From Acanthaster planci (taxonomy: Eukaryota; Echinodermata; Asteroidea; Valvatida; Acanthasteridae): a DNA stretch of 48,035 bases. The notes below the pieces were generated by a model. That model worked only from the letters and a program-made list of their open reading frames with translations. It was not told the DNA's origin and did no database searches. The translations under genes and the position numbers were made by a program. The stretch lies in NCBI RefSeq assembly GCF_001949145.1, contig NW_019091357.1, positions 389,545 through 437,579 of the forward strand. The letters are read 5' to 3'. This document shows, in pieces, positions 19,601 through 30,323 of the stretch. Position 1 is the first letter of the stretch, and the number at the start of each line of letters is the position of its first letter.

Positions 19601-21721
19601 GAAACAAAAGAGGGGTGTCAACTTAGATGATACAGAGAGTTCCATATTTCCAAAGTCGATTCCTTTATTTCTTCGACAGTGAAAAACAAACGCCAGCTAT
19701 AACCTCTTGACTGATAAATGGGTCAACAGATATTATTCATATTTAATGAACATTACACTTATACAGTGTTTATTTTTGGGGAGAGAACTACTCTCGGAAG
19801 GGCTAGTATGTAAGTTACTTGACGAAGATTTCTAACTCTCTTTCAGCGTGGATAGGTTCCCCAGGCAATTTTTAAACATCAGACACAGTCCGTATAACAA
19901 ACTGTGGTGTTATCTCCAAGTGGAAGTTGTTTTGAAACATGGAGTTCCACCAATGACGGTAGGGGGGCCGAAACTGAAACTTGGCAGGGGAAAACAATTA
20001 TTGTTCGGTGATAGTTGCTATGATTCCCAGTAGATTAGTCGGAAAGCCACAAAAAGAGGCAGTTTAGTGATCGTGTTTTTACTGGGAATCCCAGAAACTG
20101 GAAATGGTAGGATGGCATTGTGTAGGAATAATGTAAAACAAAATTCAAAAGGACGAGGATTTTCTGTAATTTCCACACCAAACTGATGAGCGTAAGAAAC
20201 CTTAGAGGGTATGTCTCATTATGTACCATACACAACGCTTTTTGCACGGTACTGAAATCATCGAGATCGAGCAATCCAGACACAGTCTGAGGAAAAGTTT
20301 AATACAAGAGAAAAGGGGAGGAAGATAAAGCAATAAGATGAAGGGGAATAAATACATAAAGTAAAAGCAATAACTCACCCAATTTCATTGACGTTAACTC
20401 TTTCTGCCACCTCGGGCTGGACAAGGCAAACTTTAGCCTCGCAATCGAAGCCATAAAATCCGTATAGCAACTTCTTACAGTAGCTGAAGAGAAAGAGGAC
20501 AAATTCTCAATGCCGGAAAATTGATGCACCTGCTTCCCCTAACTTAATATAATTGGATGTGCCTTCCTGCTAGGCCTATTTGACGAACTTTAACGCCTAC
20601 GACACCTTAGAAATTAGATTAAAACACGACTGGGGTACATCTCTGGTGTTAAAAATCAGGTTTTTATTTATGTTGAACTTGTTACAGCAACTTGTGCTCT
20701 GTGTGAGTAANNNNNNNNNNNNNNNNNNNNNNNNNNNNNNNNNNNNNNNNNNNNNNNNNNNNNNNNNNNNNNNNNNNNNNNNNNNNNNNNNNNNNNNNNN
20801 NNNNNNNNNNNNNNNNNNNNNNNNNNNNNNNNNNNNNNNNNNNNNNNNNNNNNNNNNNNNNNNNNNNNNNNNNNNNNNNNNNNNNNNNNNNNNNNNNNNN
20901 NNNNNNNNNNNNNNNNNNNNNNNNNNNNNNNNNNNNNNNNNNNNNNNNNNNNNNNNNNNNNNNNNNNNNNNNNNNNNNNNNNNNNNNNNNNNNNNNNNNN
21001 NNNNNNNNNNNNNNNNNNNNNNNNNNNNNNNNNNNNNNNNNNNNNNNNNNNNNNNNNNNNNNNNNNNNNNNNNNNNNNNNNNNNNNNNNNNTGCAGAAAA
21101 AAGAAATTTTAGCAAAGAGTCTGCTTGCGAAACATGAGTGCAGTGCTTGCCTACTTACCAACGATTACAGTTTACTTTGATGGATTTACCCTCTTCAATG
21201 TCTTGCCCGTCATGACAACAAGTGCCTGTGTCAAAACAAAAAGAGTTAGCAACTAGGACAAAGAACAGAGAATTTGACACCTTTGGTTTGGTCCAACATA
21301 TCGGATGTGTATTATGTTCAACCTGAGAATTAATTCAATCACTTCTTTGCTCAAATGAGCTTCAAATTTGAGAGGCTTTGGGGCAATTGTGTGTCATCAG
21401 TTAACAGCGTCGGTGTTAGGACAACTCATGCCAAACTTTACCTTTAACGATGGGTACAGGCGGTTCAATTCCCAGACAGTACCCCCAGAAATCTGGGCAG
21501 CAGTCAGTCTGAGTTCGGTTGCAGAATTGGTCGCAATAGCACCGCGTACTCGGCAACAGAGCCGGATAAGGCATATGACAGTCATCATCCCTACCGATAC
21601 AGCACTCCCTCTCCTCGCAGTAACGGGCGGTAGATGGCGCTACACATAGCAATAGGATGACAAGGAGAATCGGTAGGAGGAAGAGGGATGCCTGGTAACC
21701 AGGTGAGCTCAGACGCGTCAT
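16542..21721 (-). CDS. TINAGL1: Tubulointerstitial nephritis antigen-like protein (TINAG/TINAGL1 family), nine exons, 454 residues, secreted pseudoprotease
   Basis: The joined exons are 21442-21721, 21159-21225, 20379-20483, 18701-18936, 17859-18009, 17607-17772, 17349-17394, 17037-17197 and 16542-16694. They total 1365 bases with consistent phases and end in TGA. In order, the protein has a signal peptide (about 1-32), a Cys-rich somatomedin-B domain (35-82), a CCHDG linker, the conserved [15 protein letters not shown] block (151-165) and a papain-fold C1A domain. Gln217 is present, but the catalytic Cys is Ser223 in QGDCASSWA. The His384 ([10 protein letters not shown]) and Asn408 (ANSWG) positions are kept. 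The Cys-to-Ser change is a family hallmark, so the protein should be catalytically inactive. Family members are extracellular-matrix proteins that bind matrix and cell-surface receptors. Length fits human TINAGL1 (467). TINAG and TINAGL1 split within vertebrates, so the symbol is approximate. The gene holds an N gap in intron 2. Confidence 0.94.
17037..17197 (-). CDS. TINAGL1: TINAGL exon 8 (residues 351-404, catalytic-His position)
   Basis: The acceptor TTTCTTACAG is followed by [18 protein letters not shown], then [11 protein letters not shown] and GKPIKYW. The His of HSVKLLGWG occupies the cathepsin catalytic-His position. Donor TGG|GTAAAT, phase 0. Confidence 0.93.
17349..17394 (-). CDS. 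TINAGL1: TINAGL exon 7 (residues 336-351)
   Basis: This 46-base exon encodes [15 protein letters not shown], the conserved IxxEIxxNGPV helix of C1A proteases. The acceptor is CTTTTCAG and the donor CAAG|GTGATT, phase 1. It is one of the shortest exons in the window. Confidence 0.92.
17607..17772 (-). CDS. TINAGL1: TINAGL exon 6 (residues 280-335)
   Basis: The acceptor CCAAAAACAG completes Gly280, then [12 protein letters not shown] follows, equivalent to GVVSDxCYPF in the family. Two further Cys residues (GSCYIRG, NSCPKE) follow, and the exon ends [10 protein letters not shown]. Donor GAC|GTAAGT, phase 0. Confidence 0.92.
17859..18009 (-). CDS. TINAGL1: TINAGL exon 5 (residues 230-280, cathepsin-like left lobe)
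   Basis: The acceptor CATCTGCTCAG is followed by [27 protein letters not shown], and [18 protein letters not shown]. The LSPQ-LLSC-GC-GG order is the C1A fold signature. N240-G-T is a possible glycosylation site. Donor AAAGG|GTGAGT, phase 2. Confidence 0.93.
18265..18299. promoter_or_regulatory. Pair of consensus cAMP-response elements in TINAGL intron 4
   Basis: Two exact TGACGTCA palindromes (18265-18272 and 18292-18299) lie 27 bases apart around CTCATGAG. This is the consensus CREB/ATF site. A role as an intronic enhancer is inference. Confidence 0.5.
18701..18936 (-). CDS. TINAGL1: TINAGL exon 4 (residues 151-230; propeptide-like block and mutated active-site Cys)
   Basis: The acceptor TTCTTTTTAG is followed by [20 protein letters not shown] and RLGTMKP, then MNEI, and finally [15 protein letters not shown]. 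The first block is diagnostic for TINAG proteins. Position 223, where active C1A proteases have Cys in CGSCW, is Ser. Donor GCTT|GTAAGT, phase 1. Confidence 0.95.
20379..20483 (-). CDS. TINAGL1: TINAGL exon 3 (residues 116-151)
   Basis: The acceptor CTTTCTCTTCAG is followed by [20 protein letters not shown] and then [16 protein letters not shown]. The C...VCLV...VN block matches the family linker that precedes the GWTA motif. The correct frame differs from the longest open frame here. Donor TTGG|GTGAGT, phase 2, which joins exon 4 to make the Gly of [12 protein letters not shown]. Confidence 0.88.
20711..21091. other. Assembly gap (381 N)
   Basis: A run of N lies inside intron 2 of the TINAG-like gene. 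Exons 2 and 3 join in frame across it and the family needs no exon between them, so the coding model is probably unaffected. Open frames that cross the Ns are artefacts. Confidence 0.99.
21159..21225 (-). CDS. TINAGL1: TINAGL exon 2 (residues 94-116, Cys-rich linker)
   Basis: The acceptor TTTTGACACAG is followed by [20 protein letters not shown]. This matches the CCHDG...IKxNCNxC segment after the SMB domain in TINAGL1. Donor TTG|GTAAGT, phase 2. The exon is 67 bases long. Confidence 0.9.
21442..21721 (-). CDS. TINAGL1: TINAGL exon 1: signal peptide and somatomedin-B domain (residues 1-94)
   Basis: The start is the ATG at 21721 ([10 protein letters not shown]...), in context AAGATGA. The frame stays open 12 codons further up, but that begins at GTG and is not used. 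A hydrophobic run [15 protein letters not shown] gives a signal peptide with likely cleavage after A32. The mature protein begins RYCEERECC, and Cys residues at 35, 40, 41, 48, 61, 63, 67, 74, 75 and 82 match the SMB/TINAG N-terminus ([20 protein letters not shown]). N68-R-T is a glycosylation sequon. Donor AAAG|GTAAAG, phase 1. Confidence 0.93.
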
Positions 21722-23327
21722 CTTTATTTCAGTGTCTTGGAGATTAAGGATAAGCACTTAGATGGGCTTGCAGCCTGTTTTAGCGATGGTCTCCACTGGG
21801 CATTCGTGAGAAGAAGTTGAAGCTTTACATCGATTACTGAAGATGGGAAGTCATCATCTGCCAATGAAGGTGAAAAGATAGCGTTTAAAAAAAGGTGACA
21901 AGGTTAGGCAAACATAAGTGTAAAGGGTTAAATATCAATGGCTTGAAAATGTCATTTCCTCCAGTATTGTCCTGTTCTGTGAGGACGAAAGCACAGCTTC
22001 ACATACGAGGTCGAAATTAACTTTAAAGTACGTTTTACCCCTTCTACTTTAAACCCCCCTGCATGTCTCGATTCCTCTCAATTCACCAAAGCTTGAGTGT
22101 TAAACCTCCAATTTTCGTCAACTCTGCGGAAGACGAAAACCGAAACTGTAAACTAATTCCGGTAACACTCCTGAAACTACCAAACAACAGGTGCCGTGCG
22201 AGAACTCAAAATCATAATCTGAAGAATCGAGCGCATGCGCATCAACTCTGAACCAACAGCATCCCAGAGAGTTACCACTTTTGAGGAAACTATGGAAGTC
22301 ATGTACATGCATGTTTCATTGACTGGAACGTGTTATAGAGCCCTTCAACTCAACTCTTTCCATGTGTAGCTTGCTAACAGCGGAATTAATCCGTTTGGTT
22401 ACTTTTGAATTACAACGGAAAGGCATTATCCATACCAGTCAAAATTCTTCGTGAAAGATTACAATTCATTTCAACACAGTTTGTTGTGGGGGTGAGGGAA
22501 AAAAAACTTCTGCACTTCACACGTTACTGCGGAGGCTGAGGGTTCACCTTCACCTTTCATGACCGGAGAAAAGACTCCACATCTCTTACACCCACGCCTA
22601 CGCCAGCAAGGAAAATTAATGTCTGTTTGACGTAGGAAAGCCTTTTCTGGTCTGAGAGCGAGATAAATATTTTAAGTATTTGATCGGGGGTTATCGAATA
22701 ACTCCTTCTGCTCGTTCCTTGTTAATCTGTCCAGATCCTCCATTTATGAAAAGCATTCCATTCTGTCGGTTTCAGCATAACTACAGGACAGCGTCCTCCG
22801 CGTGTTTGCATGATTTTCCCCAATTCAGGAATGTTGAATCAACTGCGGTGTGTTATTATTGCACCGTGCTGATTTGGTGCTTTGTTGAAAGCACGCATGA
22901 TCACACGCACGAGCATGGAGGTCGCAACGAGCCAAGAAAGTAGGATGCGCAATTTTGTTGCAAGAACAAACTAGGCACAAGCAAATCGTTCCTTGACAAG
23001 TAGTTGCCAGGATTTATTCTTCAGCCATCATACCACTGTTCATTACGGTCGAGTTGCGCCGTTGACATCCTCTCAATTGCCAGAGTTCAGTTCATAACAC
23101 CTCAGTAATCCAAACAACACTTTAACAGACGAATCGAATTACTTGGTTCGAATCGAATTGCATGATGTCAATCCAGACGATCGAATGACAGGTGTCAAAT
23201 GTCGTCCTTATTTTCACGAAGGGGCGGGCATGTGCCATTTTGAAGACAGAAGTTCAAAGGGTTTAAAATTATTCATCCGCCTATTATTAGTATTTTATTT
23301 AAAGCAATGAGTGGCTCAAAGTTTCTG
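21722..23327. other. Upstream region of the TINAG-like gene; no exon recognised
   Basis: It contains the presumed promoter and 5' UTR. Neither a TATA box nor a further exon can be supported. Open frames at 22063-22251 and 22680-22943 have no domain. Confidence 0.5.
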
Positions 23328-23627
23328 CGTAAGACCAGTGGCGTAGCAACGGCTCTTTTCACGGCGAGAGCAATAAGAATTCCGGGGGGGGGCATTTTTC
23401 CCCTTGCCCCCCCAGCTATGCAGGTGAGTTTGTGTGATGAACTCCTCTTTTAAGAACCTTGTTACTTAGGTCTTATGTCCAGACTAAAAAAATCAACACA
23501 TTACAGATGGCGTGGCAACAGCTCTCCCGGTAAAAGCCCCAATTTTTTGGAAGGGGCAAGAAAAGGGGGCAGAGTTCCCGCGGGTTGCCACCCCTCCCCT
23601 GCTCCTGGCTGTACCACTGCGTAAGAC
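23328..23627. mobile_element. hAT-like non-autonomous element with intact 8-bp target-site duplication
   Basis: The element at 23336-23619 starts CAGTGGCGTAGCAACGG and ends GGCTGTACCACTG. It is flanked by CGTAAGAC at 23328-23335 and 23620-23627, a perfect 8-bp duplication. Eight bases and CAGTG termini point to the hAT superfamily. Internally CGTAGCAACGGCTCT is echoed by CGTGGCAACAGCTCT at about 23513, so the body may contain a partial internal duplication. It has no transposase. Confidence 0.88.
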
Positions 23628-26600
23628 AGACCCAGTTAAATTACTCTTGTCGGATAATGGGCATTGTTTGATTTCGTATAAGAATCCCAATTTTAAAACC
23701 TCATTTTCCCGACTTCTGACAGCTTCTTGTCTTCAAGAGGACAAACTGAATCGAAGAGCACTCATCCAAACACCTATAGCCCACCTGCAGAGATGGTTTA
23801 TCCTTTTGTGTCAGGAAGAAATTCTCCTGACTTAGGAATGTCTGGTATTTCAGGTCACCTCGATGCCTGTCCCTGGGAACAATGGGAGAAGCTTTTGTTT
23901 GACAACATTTCGAAGACCAGGGCATGCTGTTATGACTGGAACGTTTTGATTTATATTTCGTAAGTCTACACACACATTGCCGTGTGAAAGATCGTCAGGT
24001 CTTGTTACTTAAAAAAAAACACCTGTGGAGGAATGAGAAAACTCAAGGACGGAATCTCATCCGATTCTCTTGAAATTACACAACCACGATAAAGCTCTGG
24101 AAAAGTAGCGTGAAAATAACATTAAATTGTTTTAAATGGCTGAAATCAAGTAAGGATGATTCGAGTATCCCAAACAACCCTTATCCACATTCAGTGAAAA
24201 CTTTTGGTTGTGTGTAAGTGAAAAACCCAGTTGTTTCAACCTTGGTTATCTATCAAACAAGGCTGTCGAACGCCCAGCCAAAATCCGATGTGCCTTGGGC
24301 TCATCGGCGGAAAACTGCCAATCTACACTTTCAACGATCAATCATTCAGAGATTTTCTGGAGGGGAAAGAGTGCAATTTTTCGAGTTCGACAGTCCAGGA
24401 ATGACTTAGCCTGCCGTCCTTGCTGTAAAAAAGTAAGCTGATTATGATGATTGACATTTGGTATAATCGCCTTTAAAAAGGCATATTTTGTTGCGGTAGG
24501 GTGGACTTGAGGGTAACTTTCCTATCCAAAAAAAAAACAAGCGATCGCAATCTATGACAGACGTACTCTCTGTGTTGTTTGATATTTTGCTATGCGCGGC
24601 TGGCCAACTAGTTTAATTAAGTAACTTTTTGTGGTATTTCAGTTGGTGAACTATGAAGTTAACTCAAGATGGGAACACGAGATCTTTGCACTTTGATAAA
24701 AGCAGATATTCCCCAAACTTCACTGGTAAGATTCTGGAATGCAATTCGACCCAAGCAAAAAGGTAGAAATTGTTCTGGGTTCCGACAACAGAGAGAAAGC
24801 AGTGAGAGCACTATGATTCCTTCGCTGAACAGACTTCTGCACAAAGACTATGTCAACTAACATTGATCAATAATTCTCCTGTATTCTCTAAAATGTTCAG
24901 GAAGGTTTGAAAAGAAATCAATCCGACTCGGGTGCCTTAAAAATGATGCAAGACGGTGCATGGATATTGCAAGTTGGAAACTTCGTCTGCACAACCTGCT
25001 GGGAAGATACAACCAGTCTATTTCGTTCTAAATAAGGCAACAATGGTCGCTGCAGGCTGTCACGTGACTGCGGTACAATCACTAACCTAACCTCTTTTAT
25101 GCAGCTGGATATCCGTCCTAAATCATACCTTAGGCCGACATTCAGAATGTTAATTTCTAGGGTTGGACCTTAACCCTACATATCCAGGGCAAACATCGCT
25201 ATGCGCGCAGAGAGATATAGCTGGGAGGTTTTTTTTTTAGGTTCCGTCCTCCCCGAAGAAACGGTTTTGCCCGTCAGAGAAGGCTAAGCCAGGGAGCGAC
25301 AACATGAGCCGTGGCGTGTTTGTTGACTCAACGCAGAGGGAGGATTTTGTGAGTCGCCCCGGGCAATGTTTGACCAAACTGTGGCGAGGTTCCACAGGGT
25401 AGCTCAACTCTAAAAACAGTTTTTGACAGCTTGTGCAAAAGGGTTCCGAATAAAATAAGGTGCAGTAAAAACTAAATTTTGCATTTCACACGAACACAGA
25501 GGATAGTTTGAGCTGAGAAGGTTGTGAATAAAAAATATATCTTTTTACGGGAAAAATTCGCTTAGTTTTGTCAGTTTGCAGCCGATGTACGCGTACCAGT
25601 TGAATGTATCAACTCCGACGCCGAGTGTAACTATAAGGTTTGAAGGGAAAAAGTAAAAGACGGTTTAGGAGTTACGTCAATAGTATATCAGCCTCAGAAC
25701 TTTAAGTTCGCCACAATGATTCAAATTACTGTTCAAGAATTAAACAAACACATCTTGTAGGTCGTTCAGTACTTTCTGAAAAATCTGTTGCTGTAGGCTA
25801 TAAAATGTTTGGAAGATGCCAATTTCAATCAAGATCGTCGTTTATCAACAGTTCGCGCAGCCAGTGACAAAACAACTTTTGTGTTCCCAGAACTGCCTCA
25901 GAAAAAATGCTTCCATAATCAAAGGAATTTTGTAAGTTTTGCATTTTTCTTCTCACTACAGATAAGACCTATCTTAATTTTGTCACGTTCTCTTCAGTGC
26001 TCAATCACCCTGGGCACAAGGCGATGCTAATATGTTGGGACGGCACCAACTGGAGCCAGTGACGACTGGTAGTTGGGAACAAGTGTGGACAGATGAGGTC
26101 ATCTGGGGTCAATGACAACAATAGCTCCATCCGCAAGAAGGGATCTAATTCAAGACGGTACCAAAAGTGTCATGCGTGAAGTTTAAGAAAAAAATGGAAT
26201 CTGGTGTTCAGGAAAGATGTGAGCGAACACGGCAGGTAGAAGGAGGACACTTCGAATTCTCTCCCTATTTGACACTGTGTGCGACACATAATTCGTCATG
26301 ATTACCCTCACTTACTGCCAATTTTCCAGACAGTTGGGCAAATCACCTCGGTTCGTTGACCTTTCTGGTATTTCCATTCGAAATCGGTCGAATTAAAAAT
26401 CATGATCTATGAACACTGACCAAAACGTTCAGTTATGAACAAGAATGTTCGCGCTGAAACGAAAACAAGGTTTTGCCCAGGTGAGCGGGTTCGGTTGTTC
26501 CATAAAACACCCCATAAGGTGAAGCTTTGATGATAAAGAACAATGCAAATAAAAACTCTTGGCCAACAAAAATCACGGTTTTTCTGGCAAGAAAACATGA

Positions 26601-27470
26601 CCTTTGAGATAACAGTGACTTGATTTATCTGGAAACACTTTAGTTTTGTGCACTTTTTCTTTTGATTGTACCAAAGATGAACAAGTCATCAGTTACGTTG
26701 GTGTTAAAGGGATTGAAGTCAAGTGTATGTAACAGGACCTTTACCAAAGCTGCCTGAGGCCCGCTGTATGCACGGGCCTGCTGTATTCACGAATCCGTTT
26801 TACTTCGTACATTGGTATGGAATATTGTTGACGTTTGTGCTTCACTAGGTATAATCCTCGTTGATAGGTTCCATCGTGCATCTGACAGTAAACAGTTGCT
26901 CCCTGTTAATTCGCATTTAATCTTACACGATCCGATTAAAGTGATTGGCTCATCAACTGGCTGTGGGCCAAAACTGTGCTAATGATGATTTTCTGAGCTA
27001 TCTAGTTTGCCCATTTGGACAAAGATTGCTCAGACTCGAACAGTAATGCTACTGGAATAATTGAACTATAGTTTTTTTCGGTGCACGAAGTTACAAACCA
27101 ATTCAGTGGTACATATTGAAACTTCAAACACGCAAGGAACAGATGTTTCTATGATGTTCCAGTTCAAAGGTCGACTGGATAGCGGGCGTGTTGGTGTGTG
27201 TCGGGGGTGAATAACAGCTGTATTGGGAATATGTTCATCGCTCGTGACATCTCTGAGGGTTAACGTGACACCTTTTCCATTATTAACCTGCTTTTTGCAC
27301 CGAAAAGCCATATGTCGCAGAAGAAAGCATTACAGAGGAATGTCGCCTTCTGTCAGTGACACAAGAAATGTCACAAAAGTGTCAAACACGTAACCACAGG
27401 TCCGGTCCCCAAGATTATACTTAGAACGAGGTATCTTCGTAAATTATTCGATTTAAGGTAACGATGTGCT
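23628..27470. other. Gene-poor stretch; nothing recognised
   Basis: Short open frames occur on both strands (for example 27066-27311 minus, 81 codons, from a real ATG: MAFRCKKQVNNGKG). None has a signal peptide, a domain or a splice-supported continuation. Confidence 0.45.
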
Positions 27471-27489
27471 GGATATAGGGTTGAAAATA

Positions 27490-27550
27490 TAGTCAGAATC
27501 GATCGGAACAGAATCGATTATGCCCAGAAAAGAATCGATTATGAGCCCTA
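27490..27550. repeat. Short repeat with AGAATCGAT core
   Basis: AGAATCGAT recurs three times at about 20-base spacing. The last two copies share AGAATCGATTATG. Confidence 0.6.
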
Positions 27551-27639
27551 GAAATAATCCCCATGTTCCCAGCATTCCTGACCAACACCGCGCTGATCTA
27601 TATCATATATCAGAGATGGAATTTAAACCGCGGGGTTGA

Positions 27640-27800
27640 CAACAGAGTTTCCCTGATTATTTTTGGAATTTTTCCCCGCCGGTAGCGTGGGCCGGTGGAT
27701 GACGATGCGGGATACGATGCGAGGGGACGGCAGCGGACTATCGGTACCGTAGGGAAGACAACGGGGTGTCCGGGCGAATAAAATACCCCAAGTAAGGGTA
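27640..27800. other. GC-rich patch of unknown role
   Basis: It contains GCGTGGGCCGGTGGATGACG, GCGAGGGGACGGCAGCGG and GTGTCCGGGCGAAT in an otherwise AT-rich region. No open frame with a recognisable product is present. Confidence 0.4.
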
Positions 27801-30066
27801 CTTAGGCTCGGCGATAAAAATCGCTAAGCACTATAAAGATTCATTGTTTGTGAACGTTTACATAAATAAAATGAGACTTATAAAAGCAGAACAAAACAAA
27901 AACTAAAAAAAAAAACACCTTAACCATTTGACTCATAATACAGCAATTTACAAACAATTACTGAATAAGACAGAAATATAAAAAGATCGTAGATGTCTGT
28001 GAAGCATTATTTTGAAAGACGACATACACTAATACGACTTTATTCAATTGCCACCGTGAACACTAGTTCGGGACAGCTTGTGTGTTGAAAATGTCATGGT
28101 ACTTGCAACTTTTATTATTGATATGAAACAACCTAAATCTCCCTAAGATTTTGGGATCTAAAACAGCTTTTTACCAATCTGGGCCTGCGGTGAAGATTAT
28201 GCAGTAAAAATCCTTTCTGCCCTGACTAGTACGTACCTCAGATGTGGAACTAAGACGCCACGTCCAGGCCAACAGGTTGAAACGCTGCGTAGGTTGGTCG
28301 GACCTTGGCGACCTAACGTCGGTTTGATTCCGGTAGCACAGGTGGATAACAGACTGTAGAGTTCAAGGAAAGCTACCGATTCCAGATGATCTCCAAACAT
28401 CCGATGTCCTTGTCAAAGATCCCAACTGCAAGGGAAAAGAAGTAAGCCTCAGTAGTTGTGTGGGAACGCTTAGACCTCATATATGCTCCAAATTGGAAAA
28501 GGAAATTTATGTGACTGTTTTGACAGTAACTGTCTTTGAACATACGTTTACTGTGTTTGTATAGGTTTCTGAAACAGACACGTAAAAAACTAAAAGTAAA
28601 TGTTACGGTGAACACTGCTAAACGAAATGCAGAAACGCGGACGCGTATAGTTTCCCAAACTCCCAGCTCGGAAGAACTTTGACGGATTTTGTATAAAATT
28701 CGCCCTTACAAACTTGATAGCCGTTTACCTTACCACAAACAAAAAATGGTTTGCACTCGGGCACGAGAGTGTCTCTGATGAGAAAAACTCATATGCGCGT
28801 TACTGAACCCATATCTTATCTGTAAGATGAACATCCAAGGAAGTCAGCAACTATTGCAGACAAACTAAACTGAGAGTAGCCTACTGGATACTCACACCAA
28901 ACCCGAGTTATCTGACAAGAAATAATCAGTCTTGAACTGATGAATCAAAGATCACAGAGTGACAGCACGGCAATTCATTCCTAGTAGGAGTTCAAGAGTG
29001 ATCACCTCCATAACGATGTTATTATGATCGTTGGAGTTGGTCGGTGTTGGTATAAATAGTCACAGGGCTACCTATAGACCATCAGAAATTCGAACCAGAA
29101 CCCAAAATAGACGGCGGTAGAATTACACCAGCTTTGCTCTGAACCCCTTTGTTTGAGGTCACGTCACTTACAACAGACGATATTGCTATCGGGATGGATG
29201 AAAACAGAAAGAGATGGCTGGGAAAGGCCTTGGTACAAGATGGTTGATATATATTCGGAATATTCATTTCTTTAGGTATCAGTTCGAGGCTGACGCCATC
29301 TTTGTCACGTTCTCAATGTCACCATGGTGATTACAGCACAGAGTGTTATCACAGCATCAGGGTTCACTATCGACTTATACCAAGTCGTGTGCTTAGATCC
29401 GGTTTCAAGTGCTGTGGGCTGTATTGATCTACCAGCTGCTTTAGTGTCATGATGCTCTGTTTTGGCTTGATTGAACCTGACATGTTTTGCATGTTATGAT
29501 GACCTGACGAGTAAGAGAGACTTAGCAACGGGGTCAAGGGGATGAAGGATGTTCAACGGAGGACTCACGGCTGTAAGCTACGAGGAGCTCAGGGAGATAC
29601 AAGTGAATCCATCTACATGTAGTACCTCTTCAAAAATGGCTGATAAAATTACCAATTCACGGGGGGGGTGCGTTCTGTTCAAAAAGATAATCTTTGAACC
29701 AATCTCCTTAAGAAATTAAGAACTTTTGAGAGGAAGGGTAGAGTACTATGTAGGCCCTATGCTGTGGCTTTTGAGGGGAAAGCTTATGCAAGAACATTGA
29801 AAAGATGATAAAAAAAGGTCACCATGAAGACACTTGGCAACTCAGTTGGTCGAGCACCGGTAAAGCGTCACGATGTATAGATTGTTGGACGTTCACATGC
29901 TACTCTCAACAACTTCTTTGCTTACAATCACTATGAGAAATATGTCACCCGGGCCCAGCAATATGACAGAAAGTCAAGTCTTAGTTCTTACATTCATTCA
30001 ATCAATGGAGTTGGAAAAGCATGCGCTCGTTTTGAGCAAGTCTTTAAAATAATTGTCTTGTCATAC
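27801..30066. other. Gene-poor stretch; one exon-like open segment at 28.2-28.4 kb
   Basis: At 28170-28370 both strands are open over about 150-200 bases and several splice-like signals occur, but no domain is recognised (see findings). Otherwise the stretch is AT-rich with nothing to support. Confidence 0.4.
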
Positions 30067-30323
30067 CAGGGGCGGATCCAGCATTTTTCAAAGGGGGAGA
30101 GCGAGCTAAAGCAGTAATGGTATTATGGGGTCGCGGCCGTTAAATTAGGAAGATTGGGTAACCAGAAGCAGAACTGTTGTTTTTACGCCTTTGTCACATT
30201 TATGCGGCTGGGTCCCTCCCTCTATTTTCTTCCCCTTCCTCTATTTTCTTCTCTTTGTATTTATTTTTTTTGCGTGAAAAGGGGAGGGGTGCGCCCTCCA
30301 GCCCCCCCCCCGATTTACCCCTG
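30067..30323. mobile_element. hAT-like CAGGGGCGGATCC repeat
   Basis: It begins CAGGGGCGGATCCAGCATTT and ends GATTTACCCCTG, the terminal style of many hAT-derived MITEs. The body has G-rich and C-rich runs near both ends. No clear 8-bp duplication is visible, so the exact limits are approximate. Confidence 0.65.

Noticed and set aside
20580-21161. Long frames of 159-185 codons around 20.6-21.2 kb on both strands
   Set aside because: They run through the N gap, so their length is an artefact of unknown bases.
21722-21757. Upstream in-frame extension of TINAGL exon 1
   Set aside because: It would begin at GTG; the ATG at 21721 is followed directly by a good signal peptide.
23131-23160. GGTTCGAATC, resembling a tRNA T-loop
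   Set aside because: No acceptor stem, D-arm or anticodon arm can be folded around it. It belongs to a short CGAATCGAATT direct repeat.
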